Of a stretch of 64,000 nucleotides of DNA, positions 51,423 to 58,841 are shown in pieces. The notes beneath the pieces are model-generated. The model saw only the letters and a program-made list of their open reading frames with translations. It searched no databases and was not told the DNA's origin. The stretch comes from JAMXLO01 sp036265005. GTDB lineage: Bacteria; Pseudomonadota; Alphaproteobacteria; Acetobacterales; Acetobacteraceae. Position numbers and translations under genes: made by a program. Numbering within the stretch: position 1 is the first letter of the stretch; every line of letters begins with the position of its first letter. The stretch lies in the NCBI GenBank assembly GCA_036265005.1, contig DATAPW010000153.1, positions 1-64,000 on the forward strand, read 5' to 3'.

Positions 51423-52318
51423 GCAGCAACGGCAATGGCGGACGCGCCTCGCTGCTGGCGCGGCTGCGCCAGCTGCTCGGTCACCGCCACCAGGAGCACA
51501 GCCTCCGCGAGTCGATCGCCGAGTTGGTGCAGGAGGCGGCCGACGAGCAGCCGCAGGCCGGCGAACAGCCGGAACTGGACCGCCAGGAACGCGCACTGAT
51601 CGCCAACATCCTGCGTCTGCGTGAGACCACCGCGGACGATGTGATGCTGCCGCGCGCCGACATCGTCGCCATGCGCGTCGATGTGACGCTGGAGCAGGCA
51701 TTGCAGCAGATCCGCACCGAGGGCCACTCCCGGTTGCCGGTATTCCGCGAGCAGCTCGATGATGTCGTCGGCATGGTGCACATCAAGGACGTATTCGCCT
51801 ATGTCGGCCGCCCGGAGGAGTTCCGCCTGGAAGCGATCCTGCGCCGCCCGCTGATGGTGGCGCCGCAGATGCCGGTGCTGGACCTGCTGCTGCAGATGCG
51901 CCAGCAGCGCATGCACCTGGCGCTGGTGGTGGACGAGTACGGCGGCATCGACGGATTGGTGACGATCGAGGACCTGGTCGAGACCATCGTCGGCGACATC
52001 TCGGACGAACATGACGAGGTGCAGGCGGCGATGGTGGTGGAGCGGGCGGATGGTGCGCTCGATGTCAATGCGCGGCTGCCGGTGGAGGAGTTCGAAAGCC
52101 GCATGGGCCCTGTGCTGTCGGAGGACGAGCGCGATTCCGACATCCACACGATCGGCGGCCTGGTGTTCACGCTGGCCGGCCGCGTGCCAGCCAAGGGCGA
52201 GGTGATCAGCCATCCGTCGGGAATCGAATTCCGCGTGCTAGACGCCGATCCGCGGCGCATCAGGCGCCTGCGGGTGCGGCGCGCACCGGAACAGACCGAG
52301 GCAGCCGCGGCAGAGTGA
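51419..52318 (+). CDS. CorC/HlyC-type CBS-domain protein
   Basis: 299 residues. A CBS pair (about residues 75-200) contains LPRADIVAMRVDVTLEQALQ, GHSRLPVFREQLDDVVGMVH and LALVVDEYGGIDGLVTIEDL; a CorC_HlyC/transporter-associated domain follows (about 215-290), with DIHTIGGLVFTLAGRVPAKG. No membrane segment. Linked to Mg/Co efflux or envelope functions in other bacteria. The ATG overlaps the ybeY stop codon. In many alphaproteobacteria the next gene is lnt; here a CoA-transferase follows after 77 bases. Confidence 0.9.
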   Translation: MSSNGNGGRASLLARLRQLLGHRHQEHSLRESIAELVQEAADEQPQAGEQPELDRQERALIANILRLRETTADDVMLPRADIVAMRVDVTLEQALQQIRTEGHSRLPVFREQLDDVVGMVHIKDVFAYVGRPEEFRLEAILRRPLMVAPQMPVLDLLLQMRQQRMHLALVVDEYGGIDGLVTIEDLVETIVGDISDEHDEVQAAMVVERADGALDVNARLPVEEFESRMGPVLSEDERDSDIHTIGGLVFTLAGRVPAKGEVISHPSGIEFRVLDADPRRIRRLRVRRAPEQTEAAAAE

Positions 52319-52395
52319 CGGCCCGGTCCGTTTGACTCGCCGAGAAGCCGCGCCCTAGCGTCATTGCGCCTGCCCACAGCTGCAAAGGTGTCGCC

Positions 52396-53547
52396 ATGAG
52401 CCTCAGCCTCGACGGCGTTCGCGTGCTCGAACTGGCGCGCTACCAGGCCGGTCCACGCGGCGGCATGATCCTGTCCGACCTTGGCGCCGAGGTCATCAAG
52501 ATCGAACGGTTTGGTGGTGAGGAAACCCGCAGGCATGCGCCGATGGTGCGCGGCCAGAGCGTGTATTTCACCGTCTACAATCGCGGCAAGAAGAGCATCT
52601 GCCTCGACCTGCGCAATCCGCGCGGCAAGGAGATCTTCGCCGAACTGGTCAAACAGTCCGACATCGTGCTGGAGAATTTCCGGCCTGGCACCATGCGCGC
52701 GATGGGCTTCGACTACGAGGCTCTGCACGCGCTGAACTCCGGCATCATCCTGCTGTCGGTGTCCGGCTTCGGTCAGTACGGTCCCTATACCGAGCGGCCG
52801 GCATTCGATCCACTCGGCCAGGCGATGAGCGGCCTGATGTCGCTCACCGGCAAGCCGGTCGGACAACCTCTCGGCACCGCCTCGTCCGTGGTCGATCGCT
52901 ACACCGCGCTGCACGCGACGATCGGCGCGCTCGCCGCATTGCGGCATCGCGACCGCACCGGCGAGGGACAGCTGGTCGATGTCTGCCTGCTGGATTCGGC
53001 GCTGACCATGGTCGAGATCCCCACGGCGTATTACCTGGCTACCGGCGAGGAAGGTGGTGAAGCCGGCCGCCCGCCGTACCGCGCCAAGGACGGCTGGGTG
53101 GTGATCTCCGCCGGCGGACGCGAGATGGCGGCGCGGCTGATGCAACTGGTTTCCGGTGCAACGACCAGCAGGGAGGCGGAGCCGCTGACCGGCGGACAGG
53201 GCGGCAGCGATGCGCGCAAGGCGCTGGAGGCCTGGTGCGCCGACCGGCCGGTGGCGACCATCTGCTCGGCGTTGATGGAGATCGGCGTGCCGGTCGCGCC
53301 GGTGAAGACCATTCCCGAAGTCGCCCAGGATCCGCATCTGTGGGAGCGCGAGATGCTGGTGAAGATGGAAGACGCCGTGGCCGGCGAGATCTATGTGCCC
53401 GGCGTGACCGTGAAGATGTCGAAGACGCCTGGCCGCGTCGGGCCGGTACCGACGCCGGGACAGCACACCGACGAAGTGCTCGGCCGATTGCTTGGCTACG
53501 ACACGGACACCCTCGGGCGGCTTCGTCAGGCCGGCGCGATCGCATGA
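52396..53547 (+). CDS. CaiB/BaiF family CoA-transferase
   Basis: 383 residues, full length. LDGVRVLELARYQAGPRGGM and LSDLGAEVIKIERFGGEETR at the start, then IVLENFRPGTMRAMGFDYEA, SVSGFGQYGPYTERPAFDPL with the probable acyl-accepting Asp, and GEGQLVDVCLLDSALTMVE. Transfers CoA between acids; substrate unknown. AAAGGTG precedes the ATG; TTGACT at 52332 with TAGCGT 18 bases later is a weak promoter candidate. Its stop overlaps the start of the next gene, an opine-dehydrogenase-like enzyme, so both serve one pathway. Confidence 0.9.
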   Translation: MSLSLDGVRVLELARYQAGPRGGMILSDLGAEVIKIERFGGEETRRHAPMVRGQSVYFTVYNRGKKSICLDLRNPRGKEIFAELVKQSDIVLENFRPGTMRAMGFDYEALHALNSGIILLSVSGFGQYGPYTERPAFDPLGQAMSGLMSLTGKPVGQPLGTASSVVDRYTALHATIGALAALRHRDRTGEGQLVDVCLLDSALTMVEIPTAYYLATGEEGGEAGRPPYRAKDGWVVISAGGREMAARLMQLVSGATTSREAEPLTGGQGGSDARKALEAWCADRPVATICSALMEIGVPVAPVKTIPEVAQDPHLWEREMLVKMEDAVAGEIYVPGVTVKMSKTPGRVGPVPTPGQHTDEVLGRLLGYDTDTLGRLRQAGAIA

Positions 53548-54644
53548 CGGCGACCGTCGCCATCATCGGTGCCGGCATCGGCGGCGTTTATCTGGTGGCC
53601 GAACTGGGCCTCGCCGGGCATCGGATGCGCCTGCACGACCTCGACGACACGCGCCTGGCGGAGGTCCTTGCGCGCGGCGGTTTGGATGTGGAGGGCGAAG
53701 CCGGCGGCTTCGCTGCGGTGGAACATGCGACGACGGAACTCCGCACGGCGGTGGACGGCAGCGACATCGTCGTCGTCGTGACCGGCGGCACTGGCCAGGA
53801 GGCGGTGGCCCGGTCGCTTGCGCCCGTTTTGCGCGATGGCCAGCTGATCCTGCTGATCCAGGGCAACACCGGCGGATCACTCGTCGTGCGGCGCGCACTG
53901 GATGCGGCAGGCTGCCGCGCGCAAGTCGATGTCGCCGAGATGGACAACTATCCGTATTCCTGCTGGCGGCTTGGACCAACGCGCATCCGGCCTATCGTTC
54001 GCAAGCGCTGGCTGCAGATTGCGACGTTTCCCGGCGAGCGCATCGCATCGGTATTTCCCCGCCTGTCGCCGCTGTTCCCACACGCGGTCGCCGCGCCCAC
54101 GGTGGCGCATACCGGCTTCACCAATGCCAACGCGATGCTGCATGTCGCGAACTGCGTGGCCAACGCCGGGAAGATCGATCGCGGCGAGACGTATCGGTTC
54201 TACGCCGACGGCGTGACGGCGTCGGTCGCGCGGCTCTACGAGGCGATCAACGCCGAACGCGTGGCAGTCGCCGCTGCGTTGGGTGCATCGGTGCCGACGC
54301 TGGCCGACTGGTTCGAGCGCACCTATGGGGTGCGCGGCGCGACGCTGGTGGAAACCTGCCAGTTGCTCACCACCAACAGCGACGGGCCGTACCAGGCGAC
54401 CGGAACGCCGAAGTCGTTCGAGCACAAATACATCACCGAGGACGTGCCGGTCGGATTGATGCCGATGAGCACGCTTGGTGCCGCGGTGGGCGTTGCGACG
54501 CCGGCAATCGATGGGGTGATTGCGATGGTGCGGCACATGACCGGCAAGGATTTCGCGGCCGATGCGCGCACGCTGGAACGCATGGGGCTGGTTGGGATGG
54601 ACGCATCGAGGATCCGTCGAGTGCTGGACAAAGGATTTGCGTAA
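53544..54644 (+). CDS. NAD/NADP octopine/nopaline dehydrogenase family protein
   Basis: 366 residues. An N-terminal Rossmann domain (VAIIGAGIGGVYLVAELGLA, about residues 5-24) is followed by a helical octopine-dehydrogenase-type domain (YRFYADGVTASVARLYEAIN, NAERVAVAAALG, TGTPKSFEHKYITEDVPVGL, LGAAVGVATPAIDGVI). Family members oxidise or make imino-acid opines, or act like ketopantoate reductases. ATGA overlap with the CoA-transferase gene suggests a two-gene unit; together they could process an opine-like acid, which is only inference. A strong hairpin follows. Confidence 0.82.
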   Translation: MTATVAIIGAGIGGVYLVAELGLAGHRMRLHDLDDTRLAEVLARGGLDVEGEAGGFAAVEHATTELRTAVDGSDIVVVVTGGTGQEAVARSLAPVLRDGQLILLIQGNTGGSLVVRRALDAAGCRAQVDVAEMDNYPYSCWRLGPTRIRPIVRKRWLQIATFPGERIASVFPRLSPLFPHAVAAPTVAHTGFTNANAMLHVANCVANAGKIDRGETYRFYADGVTASVARLYEAINAERVAVAAALGASVPTLADWFERTYGVRGATLVETCQLLTTNSDGPYQATGTPKSFEHKYITEDVPVGLMPMSTLGAAVGVATPAIDGVIAMVRHMTGKDFAADARTLERMGLVGMDASRIRRVLDKGFA

Positions 54645-54650
54645 CCCTGT

Positions 54651-54744
54651 CATTGCGAGGAGCGCAGCGACGCGGCAATCCCCATCAGGATGGTGCGCGC
54701 ATCGGCCCGATCGGGATTGCCGCGTCGCTGCGTTCCTCGCAATG
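54651..54744. repeat. 32-base-arm hairpin between convergent genes
   Basis: Left arm 54651-54682 starts CATTGCGAGG and ends GGCAATCCC; right arm 54713-54744 is its reverse complement with one mismatch in 32. A 30-base loop separates them. Located between the stop codons of two converging genes, it can form a stem in either transcript and may act as a two-way stop or RNA-end protector, although no T-run follows. A decayed relative is at 16347-16414. Confidence 0.88.
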
Positions 54745-54748
54745 GCAG

Positions 54749-56011
54749 TTACAACGTGAAACCCATAGCCTCTGCGTAGGCCTGCCGCACCGCCTCGGGT
54801 TGCCCGACGAGAAATGGAAAGTCGCGGCGGGGCGCGATGCCGGGACTTTGCCGGTCGGTTTCGACTTCCTCACGTGTCAGGCCGTCTATGAACTTCCGGC
54901 GCCCGATGATGGGCAGTTCGATGCAACCGTTCATCTCGGGGTCGCGCACGATCGCCTTGGGGTCGCCGCCGGCCGCGACCGTGTCGAGGTCCTGGAAGAA
55001 CCGTTGCCGCATCATGATGATGCCGCGGTCACTGCGGCCGAGATGCTCGCGCCGCCGATCGGTGATCGCGCCCTGGCCGACCCAGCCGACAAAATCCTGG
55101 TTCATGATGTGGCTGGTGATCCACCGGCCGGTCGCCGCATCGGTGATCGGCGAATACCAGTAGGGGATGCTGTCCTGCACGAACGGCTCGCGATCCTGCG
55201 GCACGCGGGTGAAGAACCAGCCGATACTCAATGTCGAGGTATCGTCGATCGGCACGCGCCATTCGAAGTGGTTGCCGGTGAACAGCGCGTTGGGCCATAG
55301 GCACACACGGCCGACCGTCCATAGCTGGCTGGTCTCGTCGGAATCCTCACGCACGCGGCGATACACCAGCCCGTACTCGAATTCATCGAAGGCCAGCTTG
55401 AGATGGCGTGGCGAATAGTCATTGCGCCCTTTCAGTCGTGCGCCCCAGTTGTCATGCATCCACTCGAAATGCACCGGGTCGATCGAGTTCTCCTGGCACT
55501 GGAACCAGTTGCAGGGCACCACGGAGAACACGATCTGCACGAAGCCGTTGGCCCAGCAGAACGGCTCCCAGTTCGGCAGCAGCGGCGCCGGTTCGGGACC
55601 GAGGTACGCCCACAGCAGGCCCGCTTTCGCCTCCACGCGATAGGCCTGGATGCGGATCTGGTCGCGGAACCTCACCTCCGGCGCATCGATGTCCTCGAAC
55701 GGCTGTTCGCGGCATGCACCGGTCTCATCGAACCGCCAGCCATGGTAGCTGCACCGCAGCCCGCACGCTTCGACGATGCCATAGGAAAGATCGGCGCTGC
55801 GGTGTGGGCAGTGACGCTCCAACAGGCCGTAGTGCCCGGAAAGGTCCTTGTAGAGCACAAGGTCTTCGCCAAGCAGTCGCACCGGCTTGGTCGGTGTGTC
55901 GGCGAGTTCGGAGACCGCGGCGATCGGTTGCCAGTAGCGGCGCAACAGATCGCCCATCCTGGTCCCCGGGCCGACTTCGGTGAGCAGTCTGTTGCGCGCC
56001 TCGCTGAGCAT
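54749..56011 (-). CDS. Rieske-type ring-hydroxylating oxygenase, alpha subunit
   Basis: 420 residues. The Rieske [2Fe-2S] motif is C-P-H in ERHCPHRSADLSYG (about residue 70) and C-x-x-H in CGLRCSYHGWRFDE (about 90). The mononuclear iron region includes ENSIDPVHFEWMHDN (about 180), with the Asp/His pattern of the family. Such enzymes oxygenate or demethylate aromatic or other small substrates using electrons from a reductase; no reductase or ferredoxin gene is in this operon. Last gene of a three-gene minus-strand unit. Confidence 0.88.
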   Translation of the reverse strand: MLSEARNRLLTEVGPGTRMGDLLRRYWQPIAAVSELADTPTKPVRLLGEDLVLYKDLSGHYGLLERHCPHRSADLSYGIVEACGLRCSYHGWRFDETGACREQPFEDIDAPEVRFRDQIRIQAYRVEAKAGLLWAYLGPEPAPLLPNWEPFCWANGFVQIVFSVVPCNWFQCQENSIDPVHFEWMHDNWGARLKGRNDYSPRHLKLAFDEFEYGLVYRRVREDSDETSQLWTVGRVCLWPNALFTGNHFEWRVPIDDTSTLSIGWFFTRVPQDREPFVQDSIPYWYSPITDAATGRWITSHIMNQDFVGWVGQGAITDRRREHLGRSDRGIIMMRQRFFQDLDTVAAGGDPKAIVRDPEMNGCIELPIIGRRKFIDGLTREEVETDRQSPGIAPRRDFPFLVGQPEAVRQAYAEAMGFTL

Positions 56012-56025
56012 GGCCTGTCACCTGA

Positions 56026-56982
56026 TCAAGCGAGTTTCACCAGCTTCTGCATGCAGCGGATGTCCTCCTCCGCCGCAATCGGCGTGCCGCGATTGCGCAT
56101 TGCGGTGCGCGATACCTCGCCGACATAGATGTTGCCGCGTGAGTCGATCGCCACGCCATGCGGCGCGATGAACTGGCTGGATCGCTCGCGCGTGGCATCG
56201 CCCAGTCGCGCGATCGGCTTGCCTTCGTGCGTCACGATGCTGACCCGTGGCCCGATTCCGGGCGACTTTGCGTTGACTGCCATCCCCGGCCCGCTCTCGC
56301 CGATATACGCCAGCGGGTTGCGGCCCCGCGTCATGCAGAGCCCGCACGGGCGGTGCAGGTTGTTCCACTGCGCGTGGTACTTGCCCTTGCCGTCGAACAC
56401 CTGGACGCGGTGGTTCTCGCGATCCGCCACGTATACCCAGCCGTCTTCATCGCAGCAGATGTTGTGCACGATGTTGAACGCGCCCGGATCGGTACCCGGC
56501 TCGCCCCAGGAGAACTGCAGTTTCCCGTTCGGCGAATACTTGTGGACGCGTGCGTTGCCGTAGCCGTCGGCGACATAGATATCGCCGTCCGGCGACAGCG
56601 CCGTGTGCGTGCAGCGGTTGAACGGATCGCCGCCATACATCGGCGCCGGTTCGCCCGGCACGCCGATCTCCAGCAGCAGCTTTCCCTCGAGCGTCAGCCG
56701 GCGCACCGTGTGGTCGCCGTCGTCGGTGCAATAGATCGTGTCGTCCGGCGCGATGTGCACGCCGTGCGGCCGGCGGAACAGCCCCTCGCCCCACGAGCGC
56801 AGGAAGTTGCCGTCGCTGTCGAACACCATCATCGGATGCTCGCTGCGCGCGAACACGTAGACGTTGTCCTTGCTGTCCACGCCGACCGCGGCGACCTCGC
56901 CGTAGTGCCAGCCGTCCGGCAGCTTGCCCCAGTTCTCGATCACCTCGTAGCGGTGCTCGCCGGATCCGACGATGATTGCCAT
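56026..56982 (-). CDS. NHL-repeat beta-propeller protein (PAL-like)
   Basis: 318 residues of NHL-type propeller blades: VAAVGVDSKDNVYVFARSEH, GLFRRPHGVHIAPDDTIYCT, TALSPDGDIYVADGYGNARV, ICCDEDGWVYVADRENHRVQ and HGVAIDSRGNIYVGEVSRTA. This resembles peptidyl-alpha-hydroxyglycine alpha-amidating lyase-like proteins. No signal peptide, so cytoplasmic. It could be an enzyme (lactonase or lyase) or a binding platform. It lies two bases behind the hydrolase gene and 14 bases before the Rieske gene, so it probably acts on the same substrate series. Confidence 0.82.
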   Translation of the reverse strand: MAIIVGSGEHRYEVIENWGKLPDGWHYGEVAAVGVDSKDNVYVFARSEHPMMVFDSDGNFLRSWGEGLFRRPHGVHIAPDDTIYCTDDGDHTVRRLTLEGKLLLEIGVPGEPAPMYGGDPFNRCTHTALSPDGDIYVADGYGNARVHKYSPNGKLQFSWGEPGTDPGAFNIVHNICCDEDGWVYVADRENHRVQVFDGKGKYHAQWNNLHRPCGLCMTRGRNPLAYIGESGPGMAVNAKSPGIGPRVSIVTHEGKPIARLGDATRERSSQFIAPHGVAIDSRGNIYVGEVSRTAMRNRGTPIAAEEDIRCMQKLVKLA

Positions 56983-56984
56983 TT

Positions 56985-57749
56985 CTATGCCGCCTTTCGT
57001 GCTTCTTTGGGCGTATGCCGATCGAGGAACGCCATGACACGGCGCAACTGCTCATCCAGGTGCTCGGGTCCGCGCCAGCTCTCCAGCACCTCGATGCCGG
57101 GCAGCAGCTGCTTCAACTCGTCCGACGTGACCGCCGGATGCGGCTTGTCAGTGCCAGGCAGCAGGAAGGTCGGCACCGTGCAGCGGCGGCAGAACTCGCG
57201 ACTGACGCAGAACACGAAGTCGTGGTCCCACATGTTCCTGCCGAACGCCGCGATCTTCGCATCGTCGAGCTGCGGGCGCTCCGCCTTCATCTCCGCGGCC
57301 CATTCGGCGAAGCTCTCCGGGAAATACTCCGGATGCTCCGGATGCAGCCCAATCGGGTTCTGCAAAACCGCCGCGGTGATGCGGTCGGGTGCGAGCTCGC
57401 AAAGCTTCAGGCAGAAACTGCCGCCGATGCAGCCGCCCAGTGTGTGGAACCGGCGAAACCCGAGGTGATCCATCAGCGCGAGATGATCCGCGGCGTAGGT
57501 GTGCCAGCCGTGGTCCGCCTCGATCGCGGTGCGCGAGGCGCCGGCATTGCGCTGGTCCATTGCGATGACGCGATAGTGCCCCGCGAGCGACTGCGTCCAG
57601 TCGCTCCACGGCCGTGGCGGGCCGCCCGCCGGCGCATGCCACATCTCGGCGCGCGAGCGCATGCCGCCGGGCGCGAACAGCAGGATGGGATAGCCCTGGC
57701 CGTATTCCTGGTAATGGATCTCGCCGTCCGGGCGCCTCAGCACGGGCAT
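56985..57749 (-). CDS. Alpha/beta hydrolase with Cys at the nucleophile elbow
   Basis: 254 residues of the alpha/beta-hydrolase fold. The oxyanion region is ILLFAPGGMRSR; strand 4 is MDQRNAGAS. The nucleophile elbow reads TLGGCIGGSF, giving G-x-C-x-G with Cys107 where most members have Ser. Candidate acid and base are an Asp near GTDKPHPAVTSDE and the His in SWRGPEHLDE. Cys nucleophiles are known in dienelactone hydrolase-type enzymes. The ATG with GAGGAG upstream is chosen over one six codons earlier. First gene of the hydrolase-propeller-Rieske operon; divergent from a MetX-like gene. Confidence 0.87.
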   Translation of the reverse strand: MPVLRRPDGEIHYQEYGQGYPILLFAPGGMRSRAEMWHAPAGGPPRPWSDWTQSLAGHYRVIAMDQRNAGASRTAIEADHGWHTYAADHLALMDHLGFRRFHTLGGCIGGSFCLKLCELAPDRITAAVLQNPIGLHPEHPEYFPESFAEWAAEMKAERPQLDDAKIAAFGRNMWDHDFVFCVSREFCRRCTVPTFLLPGTDKPHPAVTSDELKQLLPGIEVLESWRGPEHLDEQLRRVMAFLDRHTPKEARKAA

Positions 57750-57811
57750 GATGGACTCCTCTCCCACGGGTTTTGCGCTAGCCTATCAGACCGTCCGCGA
57801 GGAGGACCAGT

Positions 57812-58804
57812 ATGACCGACACCGTGCATGGCCGTTACAGCTTCGCCGATTTCCGCCTGCAGAACGGCGAAGTGCTGCCGGAAGTCACCATCGCCTACGC
57901 GACGCGCGGCAGGCTCGCGCCGGATGGCCGCAACGCCGTGCTGGTGACCCACGGCTACACCAGCGGGCAACGCATGATCGAAGCCGGTGCAGGCTCGTCC
58001 GAAGGCGCATGGAGCACCCTGGTCGGCCCCGGGGCGCCGATCGACACCGAACGCTGCTTCGTCGTCTGCTCCAACATGCTGGGGTCCAGCTACGGCTCGA
58101 CCAACGCGGCGACGCGCGATCCGCGCACCGGACGGCCGTATGGCCCGCGCTTTCCGAACATCACGCTGACCGACATCGTCACTGCGCAGCATCGGCTGCT
58201 GGAGCATCTCGGCGTGCGCCATCTGCGCGCGGTGGTCGGTCCATCGTACGGCGGCTTCCAGGCATTCCAGTGGGCTGTCACCTTCCCCAACGCGATGAAC
58301 GGCATCGTGCCGGTGGTGTCGTCGCCGCAGGCGCAAAGCCGTGACCGCGTGGCGACGCTGCTCGCCCGGTTCGAGCGCGATCCGAACTGGCACGGCGGCG
58401 ACTACTACAATACGCCAGGCATGGGCGCGACCTTGCTGGCGCTGCGCGTGGAAACCCTGAAGCGATACGGCATGGGTCCGGACCGCGAGGCAGAGATCAC
58501 CCGCGCGGCGACTGCATGGGCCAAGGAGTTCGACGCGAACTCGCTGCTGATCCTGGGCCGCGCGATGGAATCCTACGACGTGACGCCGGACCTGGCGCGT
58601 ATCCGCGTGCCGGTGCTGTACGTGCTGTCACGCACCGACGAATTGTTCCCGCCAAGCCTGGCGCCCGGCGTGATGCAGAGCCTGCGCAAGGCTGGCGTGG
58701 ATGCGACGTATTTCGAGATCGACAGCGACCAGGGACATCTGGCCTCCGGCGCCGATGCGGCGAAATGGGCACCGGCGCTGCGCGAGTTCATGCAGCGATT
58801 GTGA
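57812..58804 (+). CDS. MetX-like alpha/beta hydrolase (homoserine O-acetyltransferase family)
   Basis: 330 residues. ITIAYATRGRLAPDGRNAVL-type start (here VTIAYATRGRLAPDGRNAVL), CFVVCSNMLGSSYGSTNAAT, FPNITLTDIVTAQHRLLEHL and the nucleophile elbow VVGPSYGGFQAFQWAV (Ser at about 144), with Asp in LSRTDELFP (about 272) and His in DQGHLASG (about 308). It looks like MetX but has shorter, altered substrate segments. Without met genes nearby it is more likely a related esterase or acyltransferase of the adjoining catabolic set. GAGGAGGACC precedes the ATG. Confidence 0.82.
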   Translation: MTDTVHGRYSFADFRLQNGEVLPEVTIAYATRGRLAPDGRNAVLVTHGYTSGQRMIEAGAGSSEGAWSTLVGPGAPIDTERCFVVCSNMLGSSYGSTNAATRDPRTGRPYGPRFPNITLTDIVTAQHRLLEHLGVRHLRAVVGPSYGGFQAFQWAVTFPNAMNGIVPVVSSPQAQSRDRVATLLARFERDPNWHGGDYYNTPGMGATLLALRVETLKRYGMGPDREAEITRAATAWAKEFDANSLLILGRAMESYDVTPDLARIRVPVLYVLSRTDELFPPSLAPGVMQSLRKAGVDATYFEIDSDQGHLASGADAAKWAPALREFMQRL

Positions 58805-58841
58805 CCCGCGCACTGACAGGGTAACTGCCTGACCGTCTGCG

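Noticed and set aside
54651..54744. Hairpin considered as an IS end or attachment site
   Set aside because: No transposase or integrase nearby and no target duplication seen; a REP-type element fits better.
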